Origin: Butyrivibrio sp.
GTDB taxonomy: Bacteria; Bacillota; Clostridia; Lachnospirales; Lachnospiraceae
Length of the DNA: 17,200 bases
Reading direction: 5' to 3'
Assembly: GCA_016297265.1 (NCBI GenBank)
Contig: JAEDHB010000029.1
Span: 1-17,200, forward strand
The notes under the pieces were generated by a model. That model had not been told where the DNA came from. It worked only from the letters and a program-made list of their open reading frames with translations, and searched no databases. This document shows positions 1 through 7,286 of the stretch, in pieces (within the stretch, counting starts at the first letter, position 1; each line of letters begins with the position of its first letter). The position numbers and the translations under genes are program-made.

Positions 1-52
1 CTGTGACCCTCTGCTTGTAAGGCAGATGCTCTCCCAGCTGAGCTAAGATCCC
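1..52 (-). tRNA. tRNA-Val (anticodon UAC), 3' part cut by window edge
   Basis: Reading the minus strand from 52, the acceptor 5' strand GGGATCT, the D arm (GCTC...GAGC) and the anticodon arm TCTGC-CTTACAA-GCAGA are all present. The seven-base loop places TAC at tRNA positions 34-36, so the tRNA decodes valine codons. The sequence stops at the start of the T arm because the window begins there; the T loop and acceptor 3' strand lie outside. More tRNA genes may follow downstream, but none can be seen. Confidence 0.95.
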
Positions 53-94
53 ATATTCAGGTAATTGTGCAAGTCATTCGCAACTCGCTTTGCC

Positions 95-124
95 ATTATA
101 ATACTTTTTTGATGTTATTGTCAA
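95..124 (-). promoter_or_regulatory. Promoter of the tRNA-Val gene
   Basis: On the minus strand TTGACA (119-124) and TATAAT (95-100) are both perfect sigma-A hexamers, separated by 18 bases. The expected start is near 88, giving a leader of about 36 bases before the tRNA. This fits a strongly expressed stable-RNA operon and sits directly after the stop codon of the lipoprotein gene. Confidence 0.85.
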
Positions 125-137
125 CAGTTTTTTTCAA

Positions 138-1238
138 TTATTTCATTACATCCGACACATTTTCAACATCCCAGATATAAAAATGTTTTTTCCCTTCAAT
201 ATCACTTAAATTAAGGCATAAAGCATGGATATCATACATAAACGAATAGCCTTCCAGTTCGTAGGTTTTGTCACAGTTCATCTCGTTTGTCAATATGCCG
301 CTGTCGATATCGTAAAACCTAAAGACCTTCCTGTTGCTTATTTCACTGTTGACAACCGAAAAGAAATACTGGGAATTGTCAATCAGACGGATTCCGTTCA
401 CTTCCTCGCTGCTTTCAAGCGAAAACTGGCAGAAAAGTCTTGGCTTCCTGTCATCAAATACGCCAATCGATTTTTCATACGCAGGATTCTTGATGACATA
501 GTATTTTCCGGTATACTGCATATCCCCGCTGATATTATCCAACATTGTCAGTTCCTGCTCTTCAACCGTAATTCTGGCATAATGCATTTCATCATTGATT
601 CTGACCTTTGTAAGAAAAGTTCCCTCATCGGAAATCATGCTTTTCAGATAGATGGAGTCAATGTTTTCATCTGCCAAATAGACTTCATTGATATTTTGCG
701 TCTCGGTGATATATTGAAATATTTTATTTTTCCCTTCCTGGGTAAAATAAATTCTGTTGGCGCTCTCCGATACCAGAACCGAATCGGTCATCACCTCCAG
801 TCTGTATTGACTGCTGCTTTCCTTTTCTATATCAACCACCGTAAATACTGAATTCATTTTATCAAAAAGATAGCACATTCCCCCTGATGTCACTCCAAGC
901 TTTGTCGCCTCGGAAAAATCATTGTCAATCCGGACGGATTTAACAATCTTTTCCTTTTTCAAATCAAAAGCAGAAATTTCACTGCCGTTTCCGGTGTCAT
1001 ATACTACCAATATCTGATTATCGCTATACGCGTGAATAAGCTTTGGAGAATAATCACCCTTGGAAATCACCTCGGTAATGTCATACAAATCCTTCTGTTC
1101 GCTGACATTTTCTCCGGGAATTACTTTGTTAAGAGCAGTATTCCCGTCACTTCCGGGACTGTTATACTGTTTTTGTGAAGAACATCCCACCAGTAATATG
1201 CCGCAAAGCAATATTACCGGAATTCCCAATCGCTTCAT
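138..1238 (-). CDS. Lipoprotein of an ABC transporter operon, function unknown
   Basis: A 366-residue protein with a lipoprotein signal peptide: positive start (MKR), hydrophobic core, and lipobox L16-V-G-C19. The mature protein should be anchored to the outer face of the membrane through Cys19. The rest is hydrophilic with repeating short beta-type segments, many holding aromatic residues (for example FDLKKEKIV, FYDIDSG, YIWDVENV), which suggests a beta-propeller-like fold; that is inference. The ATG at 1238 has a ribosome site (GTGAGGT) six bases upstream. It starts 13 bases after the permease stop, so it is the last gene of the ABC operon and probably a surface partner of the transporter. 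No typical solute-binding-protein fold is recognised. No clear terminator follows; the tRNA promoter comes directly after. Confidence 0.85.
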   Translation of the reverse strand: MKRLGIPVILLCGILLVGCSSQKQYNSPGSDGNTALNKVIPGENVSEQKDLYDITEVISKGDYSPKLIHAYSDNQILVVYDTGNGSEISAFDLKKEKIVKSVRIDNDFSEATKLGVTSGGMCYLFDKMNSVFTVVDIEKESSSQYRLEVMTDSVLVSESANRIYFTQEGKNKIFQYITETQNINEVYLADENIDSIYLKSMISDEGTFLTKVRINDEMHYARITVEEQELTMLDNISGDMQYTGKYYVIKNPAYEKSIGVFDDRKPRLFCQFSLESSEEVNGIRLIDNSQYFFSVVNSEISNRKVFRFYDIDSGILTNEMNCDKTYELEGYSFMYDIHALCLNLSDIEGKKHFYIWDVENVSDVMK

Positions 1239-1251
1239 AAATACCTCACTT

Positions 1252-2823
1252 TTAATCCTTATTGCGGTAGGTTTTTACTGCAAACAGCTGAATTGACAGC
1301 ACTGTAATGATTGCGGTAACTCCCACTACAAGGCCACCCACTATCAAAAAATTAAATGGTGTAACATTAATATATATGCATCCTGCTGCCAGCAGATATA
1401 TTACAATATCAATAAAAACCGAAACCTTTGCAGCATTCTTCAATTTGAAAGGCTGAATGATATATGCCACAAAAAAATTGATAAAAGTATAAAAAATACT
1501 GATTAATATAATGCCTACTGCAACATATGCCACCAGCTGAAAACTGCTTTCGTGATGTGAAATACATCCTGCAATAATTGTTGTCAGCACGAGAAACATA
1601 GGCGATATCAAATCCAACGCCAATACCTTTGGCAGTCTTTGAAGGAAATTTGTAAGTATCTCATTCTTTTCCCTGCATCTTTTTTTGCTCAGCAGAACAT
1701 TATCAACCTGACAGTATATCTGCATTGACAATTTGCCGCTGACCGTAAGCCCGTGAACAACGAAAAACATTGCCGGAAGGGCATAGGTAATAACTTTGTA
1801 TATGAAATCATAATGCTCGGTAATTCCCGAAATAACAACCACCACAAGAATGCAGAACACAATGGCACACCTGATAAACAAATCCGCAATAATTTTTCTC
1901 TTATTATTGTTATAAAATGTCCTGTTTATTCTGTCATAATCAATTTCCGGTTCCTCACATTCCTCATCAATGAGCGCGCGAAGTCCGTCCTCCGTAACAT
2001 CGACATCGGGTTCAAAATTGTCATCCTCCGGCTCATCATTGCCGATAAGCTCACCTTTTCTGAGAATAATTTCCGAAATCCTGCTGTATCCGCTATAAAC
2101 CCATACAAAATAGATAAACAGTGTTCCGACGGACAGAATAATTGCAATCCACATGCTGTCAAATACAATATTGTATGCGCCCGGCACATATCCCCTGATA
2201 TATGGGAAAAAATATGCAAAGAATAGCGCCGCAATGGATATTACGATATTCATGGCAGGCAATGTTTTTTTAAACATTCTGAACAAAAATATTCTGAAGG
2301 TATCACCAAAAAATCTGCAAATCACTATCAGCAAAGCCAGATATGCCGATTTGGCAGGATTCATTCCCCAGATTGAAAATGCCGCAAAGAAGGATACCAG
2401 TTCCAGGCAGCTTCTCCTCAGCACCAGAAATCTGTAATAATTTCTGCTGTTTATTTTCATATTACGGATGGATACATAATCCGCCTCTTTTTCGGCAAAA
2501 ATAACACTATTATTGATTGAGCCGCAAAAGCAAATCAGTATTACCGTCAGGTATACAAAAACATCCTCAATACCGAAGCCTGCGATTCCCGCTTCCAGAA
2601 ATTTTATAGCCAAAAAGCGCGGAAGAAACATAAACAATCCCACGAAAATGGATTTCTTAACAATCTCACAGATTAATCTAAATACTACTCCCAAAACATT
2701 GGCGGTCTTTTCCGACATTTTTGATGTATTTTTCAAAAATGGAATTTTGCCAAGAATACTCCTCGCCATATTAGCATCGGATTTATACAGCAAAAATCCG
2801 CTATTTATTATCTTAGTTAACAT
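1252..2823 (-). CDS. ABC transporter permease-like integral membrane protein
   Basis: A 523-residue polytopic membrane protein with about twelve hydrophobic segments: roughly six in the first half, six in the second. Between them lies a soluble, very acidic stretch (start near GNDEPEDDNFEPDV, then EECEEPEIDYDRIN). The charge pattern suggests this linker is cytoplasmic. The open frame extends upstream to 2925, but I chose the ATG at 2823 (MLTKIINSG) because a GGGGG ribosome site lies eight bases before it and it begins 13 bases after the ATPase stop. Its place between an ABC ATPase and a lipoprotein makes it the membrane part of the transporter. It does not match a permease family I can name; an exporter-type (ABC-2-like) role is a guess. 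Substrate unknown. Confidence 0.8.
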   Translation of the reverse strand: MLTKIINSGFLLYKSDANMARSILGKIPFLKNTSKMSEKTANVLGVVFRLICEIVKKSIFVGLFMFLPRFLAIKFLEAGIAGFGIEDVFVYLTVILICFCGSINNSVIFAEKEADYVSIRNMKINSRNYYRFLVLRRSCLELVSFFAAFSIWGMNPAKSAYLALLIVICRFFGDTFRIFLFRMFKKTLPAMNIVISIAALFFAYFFPYIRGYVPGAYNIVFDSMWIAIILSVGTLFIYFVWVYSGYSRISEIILRKGELIGNDEPEDDNFEPDVDVTEDGLRALIDEECEEPEIDYDRINRTFYNNNKRKIIADLFIRCAIVFCILVVVVISGITEHYDFIYKVITYALPAMFFVVHGLTVSGKLSMQIYCQVDNVLLSKKRCREKNEILTNFLQRLPKVLALDLISPMFLVLTTIIAGCISHHESSFQLVAYVAVGIILISIFYTFINFFVAYIIQPFKLKNAAKVSVFIDIVIYLLAAGCIYINVTPFNFLIVGGLVVGVTAIITVLSIQLFAVKTYRNKD

Positions 2824-2836
2824 AACAGCACCCCCA

Positions 2837-3457
2837 CTATTTAACACCGGATGAAAAACTTCCGTTTTCAAGGTAAAGAATCTCATCACAATATGTTTCC
2901 ATTTTCTCTGCATCATCCTCCGCAATAATGACTATTGACTCACTTAATGCTTCAAAAAAAAGCTGAGGTATAACAAAATAACCGATAATCTCGTCCATAA
3001 GAACAACTGCCGGTTTAATAATTGATACAGCTATCATCTGAATAATCTGGAGTTCCTCACCGGTAAATCTCTTCATCACAACATCCAGCTTGTCCGCCGG
3101 TAATCCAAATAATTCCGCATATTCCTCCAGGGAGCAGCCGAAAATACTGCCCTTGTGTTCTTTTATACATTGTTTGATATACTGCCTTGGTGTAATCATT
3201 CTCGGCATAACTATTTCTTTGTCAAGCAGGGCATATTCAAATACATCTGTCTTAAAAAAGGATTTGCCTGCCTCAATGACCGTATCCGTGCCTGTATAAT
3301 CATATTCGCGTGCAATGCATCTTAAAAGTGTTGTTTTGCCGGAGCCGCTGCCCCCCGAAATCCCATATACCTTACCTGATTCAAAGGTGTAGCTCAGGCC
3401 GTGTAAAATACATGCACCGTTATATTCTTTTCTGATATCTCTCAATATTAATTTCAA
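2837..3457 (-). CDS. ABC transporter ATP-binding protein, degenerate
   Basis: A 206-residue ABC nucleotide-binding protein. Walker A (GGSGSGKT, residues 35-42) and Walker B (VVLMDE, 151-156, with the catalytic-type Glu) are intact. The other conserved elements are poor: the signature region reads FTGEE (131-135) instead of LSGGQ, the Q-loop Gln is not recognisable, and the H-loop reads AED with Glu180 where His is expected. I chose TTG at 3457 because GGAG lies eight bases upstream and the product then begins like an ABC protein (KLILRDIRKEY). The ATG at 3505 is in frame but has GGAGA only one base away and would lie about five bases from the predicted transcript start. First gene of the operon with the permease and lipoprotein. 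It may bind ATP but hydrolyse it atypically. Confidence 0.85.
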   Translation of the reverse strand: MKLILRDIRKEYNGACILHGLSYTFESGKVYGISGGSGSGKTTLLRCIAREYDYTGTDTVIEAGKSFFKTDVFEYALLDKEIVMPRMITPRQYIKQCIKEHKGSIFGCSLEEYAELFGLPADKLDVVMKRFTGEELQIIQMIAVSIIKPAVVLMDEIIGYFVIPQLFFEALSESIVIIAEDDAEKMETYCDEILYLENGSFSSGVK

Positions 3458-3515
3458 AATATATTCTCCGTAATCATTTTTTACATGAGTGGCGCAAAAC
3501 CACATTCTCCATTAC

Positions 3516-3544
3516 ATTTTACATCCTAATGCTTTTTTTGTAAA
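3516..3544 (-). promoter_or_regulatory. Promoter of the ABC transporter operon
   Basis: On the minus strand TTTACA (3539-3544) and TAAAAT (3516-3521) each match the sigma-A consensus at five of six bases with 17 between. The predicted start near 3509 supports translation from the TTG at 3457 rather than the ATG at 3505. Confidence 0.6.
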
Positions 3545-3550
3545 TAATAA

Positions 3551-3579
3551 TAGAAATCTAATCCTTCATATGCTATAAT
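3551..3579 (+). promoter_or_regulatory. Promoter of the PAP2-family gene
   Basis: TAGAAA (3551-3556), 17 bases, then a perfect TATAAT (3574-3579) preceded by TGC, an extended -10 element. It is divergent from the ABC operon promoter with the two -35 regions only a few bases apart, so a regulator bound here could affect both. Confidence 0.7.
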
Positions 3580-3610
3580 ATTTTTCGATTGAATTCTTGG
3601 AGGATATATT

Positions 3611-4282
3611 ATGAAGGCTTTTTTCAAAAAATGGTGGCATGCTCTTCTGGGGTTATATGCTTTGATCTATATGCCATGCTTTACATATCTTGAAAAGCAT
3701 GTAATCGATGAATATCATCTCATCCACTGCGGTATTGACGATAAAATACCATTTTGCGAATACTTCATCATTCCCTATTTCTTCTGGTTTGCCTTCATCG
3801 CAATCGCATGCGTATATTTCTTCTTCAAATCGCAGGAAGAATGCGTGCGGATGGGGTTGTACCTGATTATCGGAATGTCAACTGCAATTATCATATATTT
3901 TGTATTTCCAAACGGACTTGGTTCAATCAGACCAACCGAATTTCCACGGGATAATTTTTGCACGGACATGGTGAAGTTTCTGTACAAATCAGATACTTCA
4001 ACAAATGTTTTACCCAGCCTGCATGTATTTAACACCCTGGTAGTTGTGATTGCCGTTTTCAAATCCAAAACCTTTAAGCGTCCAAAGCTGATGCGCACAA
4101 TAGTATCGGTTATTGCCGTCTTCATATGTCTCTCGACAGTATTTTTAAAGCAGCATTCCGTATATGATTTGCTTGCAGCAGTTGCACTTATACTTATTCT
4201 TTATCCGCTAATTTACAAAAATAAACTGTTATCACGATGCTTTAAGCATAACGGCCGTGACACAGAAAAAGAAGGAGCTTGA
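3611..4282 (+). CDS. PAP2-superfamily membrane phosphatase / phosphotransferase
   Basis: A 223-residue protein with about five or six membrane segments. Recognisable PAP2 motifs are SIRP (105-108, a shortened form of the first motif), PSLH (135-138) and a third motif of form S-T-x5-H-x3-D (Ser175, His182, Asp186). The two His and the Asp are the catalytic residues of this family, which removes phosphate from lipid phosphates such as phosphatidate or undecaprenyl pyrophosphate, or transfers a phosphate head group. The third motif has Thr where Arg is usual and the first is reduced, so it is closer to the inositol-phosphotransferase-like branch than to classic PgpB; substrate is not decided. 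GGAGG lies eight bases before the ATG. Its stop codon lies in the loop of the following terminator hairpin. Confidence 0.85.
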   Translation: MKAFFKKWWHALLGLYALIYMPCFTYLEKHVIDEYHLIHCGIDDKIPFCEYFIIPYFFWFAFIAIACVYFFFKSQEECVRMGLYLIIGMSTAIIIYFVFPNGLGSIRPTEFPRDNFCTDMVKFLYKSDTSTNVLPSLHVFNTLVVVIAVFKSKTFKRPKLMRTIVSVIAVFICLSTVFLKQHSVYDLLAAVALILILYPLIYKNKLLSRCFKHNGRDTEKEGA

Positions 4283-4301
4283 TGACGCTCCTTCTTTTTT
4301 T
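4266..4301. terminator. Bidirectional intrinsic terminator between convergent genes
   Basis: GAAGGAGC (4271-4278) pairs with GCTCCTTC (4287-4294) around an eight-base loop. Seven T follow on the plus strand and an A run precedes it, so the minus strand also has a T tract. It ends both the PAP2 gene and the glycosyltransferase gene; the PAP2 stop codon falls in the loop and the glycosyltransferase stop lies just beyond the hairpin. Confidence 0.92.
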
Positions 4302-5316
4302 AGTTAAAATTAAATACTTTCTGTGTTACGCGGTATCCGATAACCGATATCGCACGGCCAAGTTTACCCGGCCAGTTCATCCATATTCCCAGAATGTTAA
4401 ATCTGATTTTTCTATATTGCTTTGGTTCTTTCTTTTTAAGATAATTCCAAAGCTCCTGTTTTTTCCTCAAATTGGCATCCGATTTGGATAATATACTCAT
4501 TATTGATGACACCGTCATAACAATTGACAAATGGTTGTTCATATATTGTCTGCATTTCGGATGTTTAATCTGTCTTGAATGATATCCTTCAATCATCAAA
4601 TGGTTGACCATAAGCTGTTGATCAAGTCTGCTGATCATAATATCTTCATTGACGGACTGGTCATCTCTTCCAATGAAATACCAGTAAAAATTGATATCCA
4701 AATAATACATTACTCTGACATTTGCCATCGGAAGAAATACAAAAAGATTATCCACATAAAAAGTATGCTTAGGCAGCTGAAGATTACATTCCCTGAGAAG
4801 GGATGTTCTGTAAATAATGGAATGCATCAGCATATATTGTGTCTTTTTGAAATGTCCAATATCTTCCCATGTAAAATATGTATCCTGAGGCAGAACGGAG
4901 GCATAACGCATAACCTTTTTACGCTTCACACCCTGCTTGTCATATACATAATTCGAAATAAGCATATCTAAAGGATGTTTCTCCAAAACATTCTTCCTCA
5001 TTACACTCATCAATTTGTTCAACGCATCCGGGTCCACCCTGTCATCACTGTCGACAACCTTGAAGAAAACTCCGGTGGCGTTCTTTATTCCTGTCATTAC
5101 AGCATCGCCATGACCGCCGTTGGCCTGATGAATTGCCCTGCATATCGTAGGATATTTTTCTACATATTCATCAGCAATCTCCGCTGTTTTATCCGTTGAA
5201 CCATCATCCACAATAATGATTTCAACATCTTCACCGCCAACAAGAAGCGAATCAATACATCTTCTCATATAGTCCTGCGAATTATAACACGGTACCGTAA
5301 AAGATAATATTTTCAT
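4300..5316 (-). CDS. Family 2 glycosyltransferase
   Basis: A 338-residue GT-A fold glycosyltransferase of family GT2. It opens with the nucleotide-sugar binding strand (FTVPCYNSQDYMRRCIDSLL), then VDDGS (36-40), the NGGHGDA loop near 67-72, and the metal-binding DSDD (89-92). HTFYVDNLF further on is the usual place of the catalytic acidic residue. No long membrane helix is apparent, so it is probably a cytoplasmic enzyme adding sugars to a lipid-linked glycan, teichoic acid or capsule; the acceptor cannot be told. GAGGG lies seven bases before the ATG. It has its own promoter and stands alone, convergent with the PAP2 gene. A role in envelope polymer synthesis beside a lipid phosphatase is possible but only inferred. 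Confidence 0.93.
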   Translation of the reverse strand: MKILSFTVPCYNSQDYMRRCIDSLLVGGEDVEIIIVDDGSTDKTAEIADEYVEKYPTICRAIHQANGGHGDAVMTGIKNATGVFFKVVDSDDRVDPDALNKLMSVMRKNVLEKHPLDMLISNYVYDKQGVKRKKVMRYASVLPQDTYFTWEDIGHFKKTQYMLMHSIIYRTSLLRECNLQLPKHTFYVDNLFVFLPMANVRVMYYLDINFYWYFIGRDDQSVNEDIMISRLDQQLMVNHLMIEGYHSRQIKHPKCRQYMNNHLSIVMTVSSIMSILSKSDANLRKKQELWNYLKKKEPKQYRKIRFNILGIWMNWPGKLGRAISVIGYRVTQKVFNFN

Positions 5317-5338
5317 GTAAAACCCTCGCTTACATCAC

Positions 5339-5360
5339 CTAATGGTCTCAAGGCCATTAG
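5339..5360 (-). promoter_or_regulatory. Inverted repeat at the transcription start of the glycosyltransferase gene
   Basis: CTAATGG (5339-5345) and CCATTAG (5354-5360) form perfect seven-base arms around an eight-base centre. It lies just downstream of the -10 element, at the predicted start and first bases of the leader. It has no T run, so it is not a simple terminator; an operator or a leader hairpin is more likely. Confidence 0.5.
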
Positions 5361-5365
5361 ACAAT

Positions 5366-5394
5366 ATTATATACATTTTATCCTTAAAAGTCTA
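5366..5394 (-). promoter_or_regulatory. Promoter of the glycosyltransferase gene
   Basis: On the minus strand TAGACT (5389-5394, four of six) and perfect TATAAT (5366-5371) are 17 bases apart. The -35 hexamer overlaps the stop codon of the upstream CPBP gene, so the glycosyltransferase can be transcribed apart from the mrp operon, though read-through is also possible because no terminator separates them. Confidence 0.7.
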
Positions 5395-6318
5395 GTTGTT
5401 TTTTATGTCTGTCGGCATCCTTTTGACATTTTTCGTTATCAGCAAGAGCAGCAAAAATACAATTGTGAGTTCCGCTACAACAATCAATGCAAATGAGCCA
5501 AGCCCCACTGCGATTCCTTTATCACCCACAAAATAAGTAACCAGTATGGCTGAAATATTTGCGCCGCAGTGCAAAATCACGGGTGCCCACAGGCATTTGA
5601 ATCTCTCGTACACATAGGCAAACACAAGCCCGATGATGAAAGTATATACAATCTGGATAAAATTGCCGTGCATCGCCGCAAAAAATGCTGTGGATATAAC
5701 CATTGCTCCCGTTATACTGATATATTTCTTAAGTCTCTCATATATTATTCCCCTGTGAATCAGTTCCTCTGCCACCGGAGCAAGAATTCCTGCCGAAACA
5801 AGCTGAATCCACAAATTATTTGAGTAGACCGATGATGATTTGCTATTGTAAGATGCAATGAAATCAATGTTCCAATGCCTGCCAAACCATGCAAATCCAA
5901 TTTTGTTAAGCAGATTCTGCACACCCTCTGCCAAAAGAGGGACAAGATGATTAAATGCCATGGCAAGTGCGAATGCCAGCAGTGGCAACACGAGCAGCCA
6001 TTTTTTTGAATAATCCGTATATTCCGTATAGACTCCGTTTGCCTTGTCATTGGCAATGTCTTTTTTGAACAGAAAGAACATAAGCGGTATCAATATGACA
6101 CATCTTGCCATCGAGATAAAAATCATATACTGCGACACCGTATCGGTTATCCAGTGCGACAGTTCCTCTGGATCATCAGCGCTTGCCAATCCCTTTGAAA
6201 CACCGTAGGCGGATACAATTCCTGATACAATTACCTCTATTACAATCTCCACTCCCACAAAAATCAGCAGCGGATATATGATTTTCCAAATTATCTTAAG
6301 TGCGCTTTCTTTTTTCAA
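5392..6318 (-). CDS. CPBP-family intramembrane metalloprotease
   Basis: A 308-residue membrane protein with about eight hydrophobic segments. It has the three motifs of the CPBP (CAAX protease / bacteriocin-processing, formerly Abi) family: EELIHR (184-189, the EExxxR motif), FAAMH (213-217, FxxxH) and HCGAN (250-254). Glu184 and the two His are the expected active-site residues. Known members process prenylated proteins, anti-sigma factors or bacteriocins, or give self-immunity; the substrate here is unknown. The start is TTG at 6318, supported by AGGAGG five bases upstream. That ribosome site overlaps the stop codon of mrp (TAGGAGG), so translation is probably coupled. Confidence 0.9.
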   Translation of the reverse strand: MKKESALKIIWKIIYPLLIFVGVEIVIEVIVSGIVSAYGVSKGLASADDPEELSHWITDTVSQYMIFISMARCVILIPLMFFLFKKDIANDKANGVYTEYTDYSKKWLLVLPLLAFALAMAFNHLVPLLAEGVQNLLNKIGFAWFGRHWNIDFIASYNSKSSSVYSNNLWIQLVSAGILAPVAEELIHRGIIYERLKKYISITGAMVISTAFFAAMHGNFIQIVYTFIIGLVFAYVYERFKCLWAPVILHCGANISAILVTYFVGDKGIAVGLGSFALIVVAELTIVFLLLLLITKNVKRMPTDIKNN

Positions 6319-6327
6319 AATATCCTC

Positions 6328-7155
6328 CTAAACGGTGCGAAATGCATCCAGGTCGAATTTTATCATATCAGAAACACCGTCCCCGGCATCCGCCGACGCA
6401 GCAATTTCAGGCATTATCGGAAGTCTGCCAAGCACCGGGATTCCAAGCTCTGCTGACAATTCATCAATGCCGCTTTCGCCGAATATTTTGTATTCGCTGC
6501 CACAATCCGGACATTTGAAATAGCTGTAATTTTCCACCATTCCTATTACCGGAACACTCATCATTTCCGCCATGTTATAGGCCTTCATCACAATCATCTT
6601 GACAAGTTCCTGCGGAGAAGTAACAATGACAATTCCGTCCACCGGCAATGACTGATATGCAGTCAAAGGAACATCCCCTGTTCCGGGAGGCATATCTATC
6701 AAAAGATAATCCAACTCTCCCCAATGGACATCCGTCCAGAATTGCTTTATAATTCCTGCAATAATCGGCCCCCTGTACACAACGGGAGCTTCCTCCGAAT
6801 CCAAAAGAAGATTCATTGATACAATCTTTATACCATCCTTCGACACCGCAGGTTCAATTCCCATCTCCGAACCGCTTAACATACCATTGATGCCGAACAT
6901 CTTAGGAATTGACGGACCTGTAATATCTCCGTCCATAATTCCCACCGAAAAACCTTCTTTTGACAGTCCGCGAGCAATCAGGGAAGTAACTGTCGACTTT
7001 CCGACACCACCCTTTCCGCTTACTATTCCAATAACTTTGCCAATGCGGCTGTATGAATTAAGTTCCTCCTTGGGAATCGAATTATTGCCACTGTGAGGAC
7101 ATCCCTTACAGCTTTCCTTTGTGCATGATGAATTTGAGCATTCCTTTTCTGCCAT
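6328..7155 (-). CDS. mrp: Mrp/NBP35-type P-loop ATPase, iron-sulfur cluster carrier
   Basis: A 275-residue member of the Mrp/ApbC/NBP35 family, which binds and delivers [4Fe-4S] clusters in the cytoplasm. The deviant Walker A GKGGVGKST lies at about 47-55, followed by MDGDITGPS and by LLIDMPPGTGD near 151-161. CPDC (215-218) is the conserved pair that bridges a cluster across the dimer. The N-terminus holds four more cysteines (6, 11, 16, 19), a clostridial-style cluster resembling the extra ferredoxin-like site of NBP35. I chose the ATG at 7155 because GGAGG lies five bases before it; the in-frame TTG at 7167 overlaps that site and has none of its own. First gene of an operon with the CPBP protease; divergent from the phosphopantetheinyl transferase. 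Confidence 0.93.
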   Translation of the reverse strand: MAEKECSNSSCTKESCKGCPHSGNNSIPKEELNSYSRIGKVIGIVSGKGGVGKSTVTSLIARGLSKEGFSVGIMDGDITGPSIPKMFGINGMLSGSEMGIEPAVSKDGIKIVSMNLLLDSEEAPVVYRGPIIAGIIKQFWTDVHWGELDYLLIDMPPGTGDVPLTAYQSLPVDGIVIVTSPQELVKMIVMKAYNMAEMMSVPVIGMVENYSYFKCPDCGSEYKIFGESGIDELSAELGIPVLGRLPIMPEIAASADAGDGVSDMIKFDLDAFRTV

Positions 7156-7187
7156 AACATCCTCCAAATACGATTTTCACTGATTTT

Positions 7188-7216
7188 ATTATACGACTTG
7201 CATACGATAAATGCAA
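7188..7216 (-). promoter_or_regulatory. Promoter of the mrp operon with overlapping inverted repeat
   Basis: On the minus strand TTGCAT (7211-7216) and perfect TATAAT (7188-7193) are 17 bases apart. The -35 hexamer is one arm of an inverted repeat: CTTGCAT (7197-7203), seven bases, ATGCAAG (7211-7217). A repressor bound there would cover the spacer and -35 region. Confidence 0.65.
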
Positions 7217-7228
7217 GAATGCGCCTTA

Positions 7229-7257
7229 TTGACTACATATAAATTTAATGTCATAAT
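7229..7257 (+). promoter_or_regulatory. Promoter of the phosphopantetheinyl transferase gene
   Basis: TTGACT (7229-7234, five of six), 17 bases, CATAAT (7252-7257, five of six). Transcription would begin near 7264, about 23 bases before the chosen start codon. Confidence 0.7.
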
Positions 7258-7286
7258 TAGCTTATCATTTGACGGAGCTAATGACT

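Noticed and set aside
225..851. 208-codon open frame on the plus strand
   Set aside because: Lies antisense within the lipoprotein gene, has no ribosome site or recognisable domain; a shadow of the minus-strand gene.
3458..3505. N-terminal extension of the ABC ATPase from the ATG at 3505
   Set aside because: The ribosome site would be only one base from the ATG and the predicted transcript start is about five bases upstream; the TTG at 3457 has a well-spaced site and fits the family start.
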